In this document: positions 56,249 to 64,000 of the stretch, one piece after another
Layout: the number at the start of each line of letters is the position of its first letter
Numbering within the stretch: position 1 is the stretch's first letter
Assembly (NCBI RefSeq): GCF_001428685.1
Contig: NZ_LMIK01000008.1
Span: 48,730 to 112,729 of the forward strand
Direction of reading: 5' to 3'
DNA: 64,000 nucleotides
Source: Lysobacter sp. Root76
Lineage (GTDB): Bacteria; Pseudomonadota; Gammaproteobacteria; Xanthomonadales; Xanthomonadaceae
Position numbers and translations under genes: made by a program
The notes under the pieces: generated by a model
The model's input: only the letters and a program-made list of their open reading frames with translations
Told to the model about the DNA's origin: nothing
Database searches by the model: none

Positions 56249-57357
56249 AGCGCCAGACCCCCGATCCGTTGACGACCGAAGAACGCGCCCTGGCCGACCG
56301 CCTGGCGCGGCTGGGGCCGCACGACGGTCCTTCGCCCGCGCTCGACGCGAAGATCCTGGCCGCCGCGCATGCCGCGGCCGCGGGCTCGCGCCCGCAGCAG
56401 CGGTCGCGGCGACGCTGGAGCCTGAGCGCGATCCCCGGCGGCCTGATCACCGGCGTCGGCGTGGCCGCGACCATGGCCCTGGCGGTGGGCGTGGTCTGGC
56501 AGCTGCGGCCGATGGAACCCTCGGTGCAGGCGCCCAGCCACGAAGCCGCGGACTCGGCCTACACCAGCGCCGAGATGATCGAGCGGCCGCGCCAGACCAT
56601 CGCGCCGCCGCCTCCTCCGCCGCCGGCGCTGCCTCAAGCCCGCATGAACAAGCGCGAGCTGAGCCTACGGGATGCGGCGCCGGCGCCCGCTGCGCCGCCA
56701 CCGCCGCCCGCTGCCTCCGCTTCCGCTTCCGCCGCCAAAATTGCCGAAGAACCGGCGCAAGCCGACGCCTACGGTTACCTGGAGAGCGACGCGCCCTCGC
56801 CGGCCGCGCCCGGCGTGCGTCGCCAGCGCACCGACAAGAACGCAGCCGCCGCTGCGGCGTCCGCGCCGGCCGATGCCGCAGCCAGCATGGCCGGCATCGC
56901 CGACACCTCGCGCGCCGCGCCGAGGTATGCGCCGCCGATGCCCGCCGCAGCTCCGCCGGCTCCGGCTCCCGCTGCGGGCGCCGACTCCGACGATTTCAGC
57001 CTCGCCAGCTCCAAGGCCCGACGCGCGGCCGAGGCGGCCGAGGATCGGCGCGAAGCCGAAGCCAAGCAGTCCACGACCCTGGACCGCATCGAAGTCACCG
57101 GCTCACGCGTCAAGCGCACCGATGTCGAATCCGCGCAACCGGTAGCGACGCAGTCGATAGTGACCATGCAGCGCAACGCGATCGCGCTGCCGCCGGTGGC
57201 CGAGGACACGCGCCTGGACCGCGCCGACTGGCTGCAGCGGATCCGCGCCCGCCGCGACGCCGGCCGCCTGGACGAGGCCCGCGCCAGTCTGGTCCTGTTC
57301 CGCAAATCGCATCCGCGCGTGCGCATCCCCGACGATCTGCGCGCGCTGCAACGATGA
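56245..57357 (+). CDS. Probable membrane anti-sigma factor with Pro-rich linker
   Basis: 370 residues. The N-terminus is short and charged (1-56), a single transmembrane segment lies at about 63-86 (IPGGLITGVGVAATMALAVGV), and a long Ala/Pro-rich extracytoplasmic part follows (90-275). Then DRIEVTGSRVKRTDVESAQP (280-299) resembles the start of TonB-receptor plugs. The end is helical (WLQRIRARRDAGRLDEARAS). Four-base overlap with the sigma gene indicates that it holds that sigma factor. No zinc-binding anti-sigma HxxxCxxC motif is visible, so this is an inference from context and topology. Confidence 0.72.
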   Translation: MKRQTPDPLTTEERALADRLARLGPHDGPSPALDAKILAAAHAAAAGSRPQQRSRRRWSLSAIPGGLITGVGVAATMALAVGVVWQLRPMEPSVQAPSHEAADSAYTSAEMIERPRQTIAPPPPPPPALPQARMNKRELSLRDAAPAPAAPPPPPAASASASAAKIAEEPAQADAYGYLESDAPSPAAPGVRRQRTDKNAAAAAASAPADAAASMAGIADTSRAAPRYAPPMPAAAPPAPAPAAGADSDDFSLASSKARRAAEAAEDRREAEAKQSTTLDRIEVTGSRVKRTDVESAQPVATQSIVTMQRNAIALPPVAEDTRLDRADWLQRIRARRDAGRLDEARASLVLFRKSHPRVRIPDDLRALQR

Positions 57358-57367
57358 GCCCGGCGCC

Positions 57368-57970
57368 TTGAGCGCGGCCACGCTCGCCGCCGAGGCCTCG
57401 TACGAGATCGAGGTCAAGCACAGCCGCTTCCTGGCCCTGGCCGCGCCGGTGGACACGCCCGAGGCCGCGCTGGCCTTCCTGGCCCGTGTCGCCGACCCGG
57501 CCGCGACCCACAACTGCTGGGCCTACCGGATCGGCGCCCAGTACCGTTTCAACGACGACGGCGAACCGGCCGGCACCGCCGGCCGGCCGATCCTGGCCGC
57601 GATCGAAGGCCAGGGCTACGACCGGGTCGTGGCCGTGGTGGTGCGCTGGTACGGCGGGATCAAGCTCGGCGCCGGCGGCCTGGTGCGCGCCTACGGCGGC
57701 TGCGCGGCCGAATGCCTGCGCCGCGCCGAACGCCGCGAGCTGATCGTGTTGCGCGGCGCGCGCCTGGACTACCCTTTCGAGGACACCGGCGCCGTGCATG
57801 CGGCCCTGGCGGCCCACGGCGCCGAGAAGCTGGACGAGGATTTCGCCGCCGAAGGTGTGCGAATGCGCATCCGTTTGCCGGAAAACCGCCTCGACGCCTT
57901 GAAAGCGCAGCTGCGCGACGCCACCCGTGATCGTGTACGCCTGCGCGCCGAAGACGCCGATACTCCATGA
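57368..57970 (+). CDS. YigZ/IMPACT family protein
   Basis: 200 residues, from a TTG at 57368 (11 bp after the previous stop); no ATG gives a normal N-terminus. It has the UPF0029 signature: VEIEVKHSRFLALAAPV-like start, ATHNCWAYRIG, FNDDGEPAGTAGRPIL and VVVRWYGGIKLGAGGLVRAYG. The family has an EF-G-like second domain and binds nucleic acid or ribosome-related partners; role uncertain. Overlaps the next gene by four bases. Confidence 0.92.
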   Translation: MSAATLAAEASYEIEVKHSRFLALAAPVDTPEAALAFLARVADPAATHNCWAYRIGAQYRFNDDGEPAGTAGRPILAAIEGQGYDRVVAVVVRWYGGIKLGAGGLVRAYGGCAAECLRRAERRELIVLRGARLDYPFEDTGAVHAALAAHGAEKLDEDFAAEGVRMRIRLPENRLDALKAQLRDATRDRVRLRAEDADTP

Positions 57971-59763
57971 CCGCTACTGTCGAGAACGACACCGCCGACA
58001 CCCCGCCGGCCAAGATCGCCGCTGCCAAGGCGCCCATCGGCAGCCTGCGCACCCTGTGGCCGTTCGTGCGCAAGCACCTGGGGCTGTTCGTCGCCTGGCT
58101 GATCGCCCTGGCCGCGTCCAGCGCCGCCACCTTGAGCCTGCCGCCGGCGTTCAAGACCATGATCGACCAGGCCTTCAGCCAGGGCGGCGGCGCGATCGAC
58201 CAGGCCTTCATCCTGCTGTTCGGGGTCGCCGTGGCGCTGGCGCTGGCGACCGCAGCGCGCTTCTTCTTCGTCTCGCTGCTGGGCGAACGCGTGGTTGCCG
58301 ACCTGCGCCAGCAGCTGTACACCCACCTGATCGGCCTGGACGCCGGCTTCCACGACCGCAGCCGCAGCGGCGAACTGGTCTCGCGCCTGACCGCCGACGC
58401 GGAACTGCTGCGCAGCGTGGTCGGCTCCAGCATGTCGGTCGCGCTGCGCAGCTCGATCACCGTGATCGGCAGCATCTCCATGCTGTTCATCACCGAGCCG
58501 CGACTGGCCGCCTACGCGATGCTGGGCATTCCGCTGGCCGTGCTGCCCATCGTGATCGGCAGCCGCCGGCTGCAGAAGATCTCGCGCGCCAGCCAGGACC
58601 GCGTCGCCGACGCCAACACCCTGGCCAGCGAAACCCTGGGCGCGGTGCGCACGGTGCAGGCGCACGCACGCGAGCCCTACGAACGCGGCCGCTTCGACGC
58701 CGCGCTCAAGGTCGCAGTGGCGACCGCGCGCAAGCGCATCGGCATCCAGTCCCTGGTCACCGCGGTCGCGATCACCCTGATCTTCGGCGCCATCACCCTG
58801 GTGCTGTGGTCGGGCGCGCACGAAGTCGCGCGCGGCCACATGACCGCCGGCACCCTGGGCCAGTTCATCCTCTACGCCCTGATCGCCGGCGGCTCGGTCG
58901 GCGCCCTGGCCGAAGTCTGGAACGACCTGCAGCGCGCGGCCGGCGGCATGGGCCGGATCAGCGAACTGCTCAACGAGGAAAGCGCGATCGAGGCGCCGGC
59001 GCATCCGGACGCGCTGCCGCAGCCGGTGCGCGGCGAACTCGCCTTCGACGACGTCACGTTCCACTACCCGATGCGCCCGGACCTGCCGGCGCTGGACAAC
59101 TTCAGCCTGCGCGTGCGTCCCGGCGAGACCGTGGCCCTGGTCGGCCCCTCGGGCGCCGGCAAGAGCACCGTGTTCTCGCTGCTGCTGCGCTTCCACGATC
59201 CGCAGTCCGGCGCGATCCGGGTCGACGGCATCGACGCGCGCCGGCTCGACCCGGCCGCATTGCGCGAAACCATCGCCCTGGTGCCGCAGCAGCCGACCAT
59301 TTTCGCCGCCAGCGCGCGCGACAATATCCGCTACGGTCGCCTCGAAGCCGACGACGCCGCGGTCGAAGCGGCGGTGCGCGCCGCCCATGCCGCCGATTTC
59401 ATCGACGCCCTGCCGCAACGCCTCGACACCGAACTGGGCGAGCGCGGCGCGCGCTTGTCCGGCGGCCAGCAGCAACGCATCGCGATCGCCCGCGCCCTGC
59501 TCAAGGACGCGCCGATCCTGCTGCTGGACGAAGCCACCAGCGCGCTCGACGCGCAGAGCGAACGCGCCGTGCAGCAAGCGCTGGAAACCCTGATGGAAGG
59601 CCGCAGCACCCTGGTGATCGCGCACCGTCTGGCGACCGTGCTCAAGGCCGACCGCATCGTGGTGATGGACCGCGGGCGCATCGTCGCCGAAGGCAGCCAC
59701 GAGCAGTTGCTGGCTCAGGACGGCCTGTACGCGGAACTGGCCAAGCTGCAGTTCCTGGACTGA
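57967..59763 (+). CDS. MsbA-like ABC exporter (permease-ATPase)
   Basis: 598 residues, with six membrane helices (about 35-320) and an ATPase domain. Walker A GPSGAGKST, signature LSGGQQQRIAIARALLKDA, Walker B ILLLDEATSALD and IAHRLATV are intact, so it is a full half-transporter. It belongs to the lipid/multidrug exporter group, distinct from the Atm1-like gene at 22963. It starts inside the YigZ stop (ATGA) and is followed after 19 bp by a YjbR gene. Cargo unknown. Confidence 0.92.
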   Translation: MTATVENDTADTPPAKIAAAKAPIGSLRTLWPFVRKHLGLFVAWLIALAASSAATLSLPPAFKTMIDQAFSQGGGAIDQAFILLFGVAVALALATAARFFFVSLLGERVVADLRQQLYTHLIGLDAGFHDRSRSGELVSRLTADAELLRSVVGSSMSVALRSSITVIGSISMLFITEPRLAAYAMLGIPLAVLPIVIGSRRLQKISRASQDRVADANTLASETLGAVRTVQAHAREPYERGRFDAALKVAVATARKRIGIQSLVTAVAITLIFGAITLVLWSGAHEVARGHMTAGTLGQFILYALIAGGSVGALAEVWNDLQRAAGGMGRISELLNEESAIEAPAHPDALPQPVRGELAFDDVTFHYPMRPDLPALDNFSLRVRPGETVALVGPSGAGKSTVFSLLLRFHDPQSGAIRVDGIDARRLDPAALRETIALVPQQPTIFAASARDNIRYGRLEADDAAVEAAVRAAHAADFIDALPQRLDTELGERGARLSGGQQQRIAIARALLKDAPILLLDEATSALDAQSERAVQQALETLMEGRSTLVIAHRLATVLKADRIVVMDRGRIVAEGSHEQLLAQDGLYAELAKLQFLD

Positions 59764-59782
59764 CGGCGAGGACCGCGCCGGC

Positions 59783-60142
59783 ATGGACACGACCCAGTTG
59801 AAGAAATTCTGCGCGAAGTTCCCCGGCGCCGTGTCCACCCTGCACGGCCACCCGTCCAACATCCTCACCTACGCGGTCGGCGACAAGACCTACGCCTACT
59901 TCAAGACCAGCGAACCGGAACGCTGGCGCTTCAGCATCAAGGCCAGTCCGGAGCGCTTCCTGGAGCTGACCGGCGTGCCCGGAATCAAGCCAGCGCGCTG
60001 GATGGGCCGCTTCCGCTGGGTCACCATCGTCGACGTGCGCAGCGTGCCGGCCGACTACCTGCGCGAGCTGGTCGAGTGGTCGTACCAGGAAGCGCTGTCC
60101 AAGCTCAGCCGCAAGCGCCGCGCAGAAATCCTGGGCGCCTGA
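59783..60142 (+). CDS. MmcQ/YjbR family DNA-binding-like protein
   Basis: 119 residues. The YjbR fold (double-wing, CyaY-like) is marked by FCAKFPGAVSTLHGHPSNIL, KTYAYFKTSEPERWRFSIKA and RWMGRFRWVTIVD. The usual role is not established. It lies 19 bp after the ABC exporter and may share its transcript. Confidence 0.85.
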   Translation: MDTTQLKKFCAKFPGAVSTLHGHPSNILTYAVGDKTYAYFKTSEPERWRFSIKASPERFLELTGVPGIKPARWMGRFRWVTIVDVRSVPADYLRELVEWSYQEALSKLSRKRRAEILGA

Positions 60143-60188
60143 ATCGCGGCGACGCGAACGCGTCGGCGTCGCGCAGCTCCTTAGGCGT

Positions 60189-61826
60189 TCACTCCGGCAG
60201 CGCCCGCTGCAGGATCGCCGCGAAACCGATGTCGTTGGGCAAGGTGCCGAACGCGAGCCCATGCGCGCCGCCCAGGCGACTGCGGCAGAAGGCTTCGGCG
60301 CAAGGGCTGCCCGCTTTCAGCAGCACGGCGGCCTGCAACGCCAGGGCCAGGCGTTCGACCCAGTGCCGCGCCTGGCCTTCCTCGATGCGCTGGCCGCCGT
60401 CCAGCACGGGTTCGAGTTCGGCGATGCGGGCATCCAGCGCGGCATCGGCGCCGCGGCTGCGGCGCAGCTCGTCCAATACCGCACGTCCGGCTTCGGGTTC
60501 GCGCGCCAGGGCGCGCAGCACGTCCAGGCATTGGATATTGCCGCTGCCTTCCCAGATCGAGTTCAACGGCGCTTGCCGGTACAGGCGCGGCAACAGAGAT
60601 TCCTCGACGTAGCCGGCGCCGCCCAGGCATTCCTGGGCCTCGTTGACGAAGGCCGGCGCGCGTTTGCAGACCCAGTACTTGCCTACCGCGGTGGCGATGC
60701 GCGCGAACGCGGCCTGCCGCGGGTCCAACGGCGCTGCATCGACCGCGCGCGCGAGCCGCAGCGAGAACTGCAACGCCGCTTCGGATTCGATCGCCAGGTC
60801 GGCGAGCACGTTGCGCATCAGCGCGTGCTCGGCCAGCGCTTTGCCGAAAGCGTGTCGATGGCGGGTGTGATGCAGCGCCTGGGCCAGGGCCATGCGCATT
60901 TCCGCGGCCGAGCCCAGCATGCAATCCAGGCGGGTCAGCATCACCATCTCGATGATGGTCGCCACGCCGCGGCCTTCCTCGCCGATGCGCTGCGCCCAGG
61001 CGCCTTCGAACTCGACCTCGGACGAAGCGTTGGACCAATCGCCGAGCTTGTCCTTGAGCCGTATCAGCCGCAGCGCGTTGCGGCTGCCGTCGCCGCGCCA
61101 GCGCGGCAGCAGGAAGCAACTCAAGCCGCCGGGCGCCTGCGCCAGGACCAGGAACGCGTCCGACATCGGCGCGGAGAAGAACCATTTGTGCCCGACCAGG
61201 CGGTATTCGTCGCCGGACAGCGGCGTGGCGACGGTCTGGTTCGCGCGCACGTCCGAGCCGCCCTGCTTCTCGGTCATGCCCATGCCCAGGGTCACGCCGG
61301 CCTTGTCGCGCATCGGCCGGTCGCGGCCGTCGTAATGCGGCGCGGCCGCCTTGGCCGCCCACTCCGCCAGCGCCGGCGCATGCCGCAGCACCGGCACGGC
61401 GGCGTGGGTCATGGTCAGCGGGCAACTGGTGCCGGGTTCGACCTGATGGTGCAGATAGCTGAGCGCGGCGCGCGCGACATGCGCGCCGGCGCCGCCGTGA
61501 TGCCAGGAATAGCCAGCGACGCCATGCTCGATCGCCGCCTGCATCAGCGCGTGGTAGTTGGGATGGAACTCGACCAGATCGATGCGCTGGCCGGTGCGAT
61601 CGTGGCTGCGCAGGCGCGGCCGGTCGCGATGGGCGTCGAAGCTGAGCGCATACAGCGCGTCGCCCGCCAGCTCGCCATAGGCCGCGAGCCGCTGCGCATG
61701 CTCGCCGCCGCCCTCGCGCGTCACCGCTTCGCGCAGCGCGTGGTCGTCGCGCCACAGATCGCGCGGGGCGAACGACGGCGGCTGGTTCTCGACGCGATGG
61801 GTGGCGAACGGCGGCAGGTCGGACAT
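60189..61826 (-). CDS. aidB: AidB-like acyl-CoA dehydrogenase (alkylation response)
   Basis: 545 residues, the normal AidB length. Conserved AidB segments are FAPRDLWRDDHALREAVTRE, TMTHAAVPVLRHAP, GMGMTEKQGGSDVRANQT, VGHKWFFSAPMSDAF, RLKDKLGDWSNASSEVEFEG and NSIWEGSGNIQCLDVLRAL. AidB binds FAD and DNA and protects from alkylation damage in E. coli, with weak isovaleryl-CoA dehydrogenase activity. The FAD monooxygenase gene lies 56 bp upstream on the same strand. Confidence 0.93.
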   Translation of the reverse strand: MSDLPPFATHRVENQPPSFAPRDLWRDDHALREAVTREGGGEHAQRLAAYGELAGDALYALSFDAHRDRPRLRSHDRTGQRIDLVEFHPNYHALMQAAIEHGVAGYSWHHGGAGAHVARAALSYLHHQVEPGTSCPLTMTHAAVPVLRHAPALAEWAAKAAAPHYDGRDRPMRDKAGVTLGMGMTEKQGGSDVRANQTVATPLSGDEYRLVGHKWFFSAPMSDAFLVLAQAPGGLSCFLLPRWRGDGSRNALRLIRLKDKLGDWSNASSEVEFEGAWAQRIGEEGRGVATIIEMVMLTRLDCMLGSAAEMRMALAQALHHTRHRHAFGKALAEHALMRNVLADLAIESEAALQFSLRLARAVDAAPLDPRQAAFARIATAVGKYWVCKRAPAFVNEAQECLGGAGYVEESLLPRLYRQAPLNSIWEGSGNIQCLDVLRALAREPEAGRAVLDELRRSRGADAALDARIAELEPVLDGGQRIEEGQARHWVERLALALQAAVLLKAGSPCAEAFCRSRLGGAHGLAFGTLPNDIGFAAILQRALPE

Positions 61827-61882
61827 CGGCGGATCCGGTCGGACGATGATCCGATTCTAGACCGCAGCGAGCCGGGCCGCGC

Positions 61883-63118
61883 TCAGGCCTCGGCGCGCCG
61901 CTCCAGGGCCTCGAGGAACTCCGGCGCCTGCCTGATGCTGCCGAACCAGCCGCGACGCAGGCCGGTCAGGACCTGCAGCGTCTGCCCGCGCCCGCCGGGC
62001 ACGCGCGACAGCGGATGGAATATGCGGTCGCGCAGCGCCGCGACGCGGTCGTACTCGGACTGGAACAAGGGCGTGAGCCAACGGCTCCACAAATGATAGA
62101 TGCCGACATGCGCGCGACGTGTGCGCTGGTAGCCCGCCAGCGCATCGCCCAAGCTCGGCGCGCTGCGCAAGCTGTCGCGCAGGACCAGCGCATCCAGCAG
62201 CGCCATATTCACGCCCTGCCCCAGCTGCGGGCTCATCGCGTGCGCGGCATCGCCCAGCAACACCGCGCGGCCGCGATGCCAGCGCCGGGCCACGGTGTCG
62301 CGGTAGCGCGCCTGCGCCAGGCCTTCCGGCACCGCGGTATCGCGCAGGCGTTCGGCCGCTTGCGGCCACACCGCCGCGACGGCGCTGCGCCAGGCGCCCT
62401 CGTCCTGGTTCGCGGCGCTGTCCAAAGCCGCCACCGGCAGGCTCCAGAAAAAACTCAGGCGCGGCGTGGCGTCGCCCGGGCGCGTCCCGACCGGCAGCAT
62501 GCCGACCATGCGGCGCGTGCCGACGTAGCGCTGACGCAATTCATCCTGCCAGGCCCAATCGCCGCGCTCGACCAGGCACCACTGCGCGCCCCAGGGATAG
62601 GGGCGGTCCAGCGCCGGCGGCGCGACGCTGCCGCGCAACAGCGAGGCCGCACCGTTGGCGACGATCACCAGGTCGTAGGGGCCGTGCTCGTCGCCATCGG
62701 CGTCGCGCAGCAGGCCGTGCTCGTGATCGACCGCGACGATGCTGCGGCCGCAATGCACGCGCCGGCCTTCCTGCCAGGCCTCGTCGAGCAGCGCGAACAG
62801 GGCGCCGCGTTGCAGGCCCAGCCCGAAATAGCGCCGGTGCAGTTCGCGGTAGCGCATGTCCATGACCGCGCGACCGGCCACGGTCTCGCCGTGCAGTCGC
62901 CGCACCCGAGCGCCGTGCGCGAGCGCCGCGTCGAGCAGGCCCAGCTCCCAAAGCACGCTCAGGCCGGTGGGCTGGAGCAGGAAGCCCGCGCCGACCGGAC
63001 CGAGCACCGGCGCGCGCTCGAACACTTCGACCTGGTGGCCGTCGCGACTGAGCAGCAGCGCGGCCGCCTGGCCGCCGCTGCCGTAGCCGACGATGCCGAT
63101 GCGCAATGCGGCGCTCAT
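61883..63118 (-). CDS. FAD-dependent monooxygenase (PHBH family)
   Basis: 411 residues. All group A monooxygenase motifs are intact: IGIVGYGSGGQAAALLLSRD (FAD), DLVIVANGAASLLR (DG-like) and AVLLGDAAHAMSPQLGQGVN (GD). It hydroxylates an aromatic or similar compound with NAD(P)H and oxygen. Compared with the TetX-like protein at 20832, it keeps the GDAAH motif. It precedes aidB on the same strand; the two may be cotranscribed. Substrate unknown. Confidence 0.9.
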   Translation of the reverse strand: MSAALRIGIVGYGSGGQAAALLLSRDGHQVEVFERAPVLGPVGAGFLLQPTGLSVLWELGLLDAALAHGARVRRLHGETVAGRAVMDMRYRELHRRYFGLGLQRGALFALLDEAWQEGRRVHCGRSIVAVDHEHGLLRDADGDEHGPYDLVIVANGAASLLRGSVAPPALDRPYPWGAQWCLVERGDWAWQDELRQRYVGTRRMVGMLPVGTRPGDATPRLSFFWSLPVAALDSAANQDEGAWRSAVAAVWPQAAERLRDTAVPEGLAQARYRDTVARRWHRGRAVLLGDAAHAMSPQLGQGVNMALLDALVLRDSLRSAPSLGDALAGYQRTRRAHVGIYHLWSRWLTPLFQSEYDRVAALRDRIFHPLSRVPGGRGQTLQVLTGLRRGWFGSIRQAPEFLEALERRAEA

Positions 63119-63173
63119 GCGCCGTTCCAGAATTCGTGGCTCTTGACATCGCGACGCTCAAAAACGCGATACC

Positions 63174-63203
63174 AAGAAAAAGGCCCCGCCTGAGCGGGGC
63201 CTT
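63174..63203 (-). terminator. Intrinsic terminator of the cold-shock gene
   Basis: GGCCCCGC and GCGGGGCC form an eight-bp stem (extended by AA/TT) with loop CTGA or its complement at 63180-63203. On the minus strand a run of T's follows (63174-63181). It lies 66 bp after the stop of the cold-shock gene. Confidence 0.8.
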
Positions 63204-63269
63204 GGAAACAGTCCGAGTCGGATCGCGTCAGCGAGTGTCGAGTCTGCGAGGACCGGGCTAGCAAGTCGA

Positions 63270-63476
63270 TCACGCTGCAGGAGTCACTTCGGACGCTTGC
63301 GCACCCTTCGGACCCTGGGTCAGTTGATAACTGACGCGCTGGCCTTCCTGCAGGCTGCGAAATCCCTTCGCAGCAATAGCGGAGAAGTGGACGAATACAT
63401 CAGCGGTGCCATCTTCGGGCGAGATGAAGCCGAAGCCCTTGGCGTCGTTGAACCATTTCACGGTGCCGTACTGCAT
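63270..63476 (-). CDS. Cold-shock domain protein (CspA family)
   Basis: 68 residues from the ATG at 63476 ([20 protein letters not shown]). Upstream in-frame residues are not Csp-like. RNP1 KGFGFI and RNP2 VFVHF are intact, so it binds single-stranded RNA and DNA and melts RNA structure. The ATG is preceded by AAGGAT; GAGG lies 11 bases before it. The 5' leader is about 60-70 nt if the promoter at 63547-63577 is used, a length compatible with cold-shock control. A strong terminator follows. Confidence 0.93.
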   Translation of the reverse strand: MQYGTVKWFNDAKGFGFISPEDGTADVFVHFSAIAAKGFRSLQEGQRVSYQLTQGPKGAQASEVTPAA

Positions 63477-63546
63477 ATCCTTATTGACCTCATGCTGGAT
63501 GCGTTTGTCGTGCGCCATCGCGTCGGGGCGACCGAGACGCATCGCG

Positions 63547-63577
63547 AGTATATGCAAACTGAACAGGAGGATGACAA
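63547..63577 (-). promoter_or_regulatory. Candidate promoter of the cold-shock gene
   Basis: On the minus strand TTGTCA (63577-63572) and TATACT (63552-63547) resemble -35 and -10 boxes, 19 bp apart, two more than ideal. The -10 stands about 71 bp upstream of the csp ATG. Confidence 0.4.
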
Positions 63578-63668
63578 GCGTCTGACCGATGATCGGCGAC
63601 GAGGCAAGCAACATTCGGCTGTCGCACCGGCGGACTGACGCAGAGCGTCAGAAAATTTGCGATGCCGA

Positions 63669-64000
63669 TCACTTTGCCAGCAGCGTGGCCAGCAGCTTGG
63701 GCAATTCGCCGGTGGCCGCGGCGACGTGATCGAGCACGTCCTGCAGCGTGATCACCTCGTCCGGATCCGGCCCTGCGCCGGCCGCCCAGTTGGCGACGAT
63801 CGCCAGGCAGGCGTAGTCCAGACCGAGCTCGCGCGCGAGCCCCGCTTCGGGCATGCCGGTCATGCCGACCAGGTCGCAGCCGTCGCGGCGCATGCGCGCG
63901 ATCTCGGCGCGCGTTTCCAGCCGCGGGCCCTGGGTCGCGCCGTAGCAACCGCTGTCGACCATCGCCACGCCGGCCTCGCGCGCGGCCTCGATCACCGCCT
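63669..64000 (-). CDS. Methylthio-nucleoside phosphorylase (MTAP/MTIP family), 3' part
   Basis: Only the C-terminal 110 codons are in the window; the 5' end lies beyond 64000. It matches the purine nucleoside phosphorylase family 2: CYGATQGPRLETRAEIARMR, DLVGMTGMPEAGLARELGLD and ACLAIVANWAAG. These enzymes phosphorolyse S-methyl-5'-thioadenosine or thioinosine in sulfur salvage. The two cannot be told apart from this fragment. Confidence 0.85.
   Translation of the reverse strand, partial: AVIEAAREAGVAMVDSGCYGATQGPRLETRAEIARMRRDGCDLVGMTGMPEAGLARELGLDYACLAIVANWAAGAGPDPDEVITLQDVLDHVAAATGELPKLLATLLAK

Overview
The window is a GC-rich chromosomal segment from a gammaproteobacterium. It most resembles the Xanthomonadaceae, probably Lysobacter or a close relative. 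This is inferred from the strong G/C third-position bias, a TonB-dependent receptor with the VTGSRIKR plug motif, the mix of autotransporters, a secreted subtilase and a pectinacetylesterase-type hydrolase, and scattered copies of a short 'GGGAGCGGCGTRAGCCGCGAT'-type palindromic repeat. No species can be fixed without a search. I see no phage, transposase, plasmid or CRISPR array.

Left part (1-4.6 kb): REP-like repeats, an M48 metalloprotease, a lipoprotein with a formylglycine-enzyme-like (SUMF1) domain that probably starts at a TTG codon, ribonuclease D, and tRNA-Ala(CGC) with a shared terminator. From 4.6 to 8.3 kb lies the most unusual locus: a tight minus-strand operon (heme-oxygenase-like diiron protein, VOC protein, class III aminotransferase). 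It is divergent from a stand-alone QueC-like PP-loop protein across an intergenic region that carries an 18-bp palindrome. From 8.3 to 13 kb is a patchwork: DUF1801 protein, multicopper oxidase, FKBP lipoprotein, and gene debris (a frameshifted VOC gene, a broken small gene, and a truncated second copy of the FKBP 3' end), followed by purU.

14-25 kb: a TonB-dependent receptor with an AraC regulator upstream, an OmpR-type two-component system, a TetX-like flavoprotein overlapping a winged-helix gene, and an Atm1-type ABC exporter. 25-45.5 kb: a large glycine-rich autotransporter with exact 87-residue repeats, a gene-poor stretch before tRNA-Arg(CCU), an ALDH7-type dehydrogenase, a metallophosphoesterase, the overlapping pyrD-murB-EamA set, a secreted hydrolase, a YadA-type trimeric adhesin with an EF-hand-like loop, a secreted S8 protease, PAP2 phosphatase and ispG.

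45.5-64 kb: xseA, a catabolic-type acetolactate synthase with an aldehyde dehydrogenase, a VWA lipoprotein, a dual GAF-GAF-GGDEF-EAL protein, an ECF sigma factor with its likely membrane anti-sigma partner, YigZ, an MsbA-like ABC exporter, a YjbR protein, aidB, an FAD monooxygenase, a cold-shock gene, and the 3' part of a methylthio-nucleoside phosphorylase cut by the window edge. A TonB-receptor-like VTGSR motif recurs in the VWA lipoprotein and in the anti-sigma candidate, which I consider the second most interesting signal.
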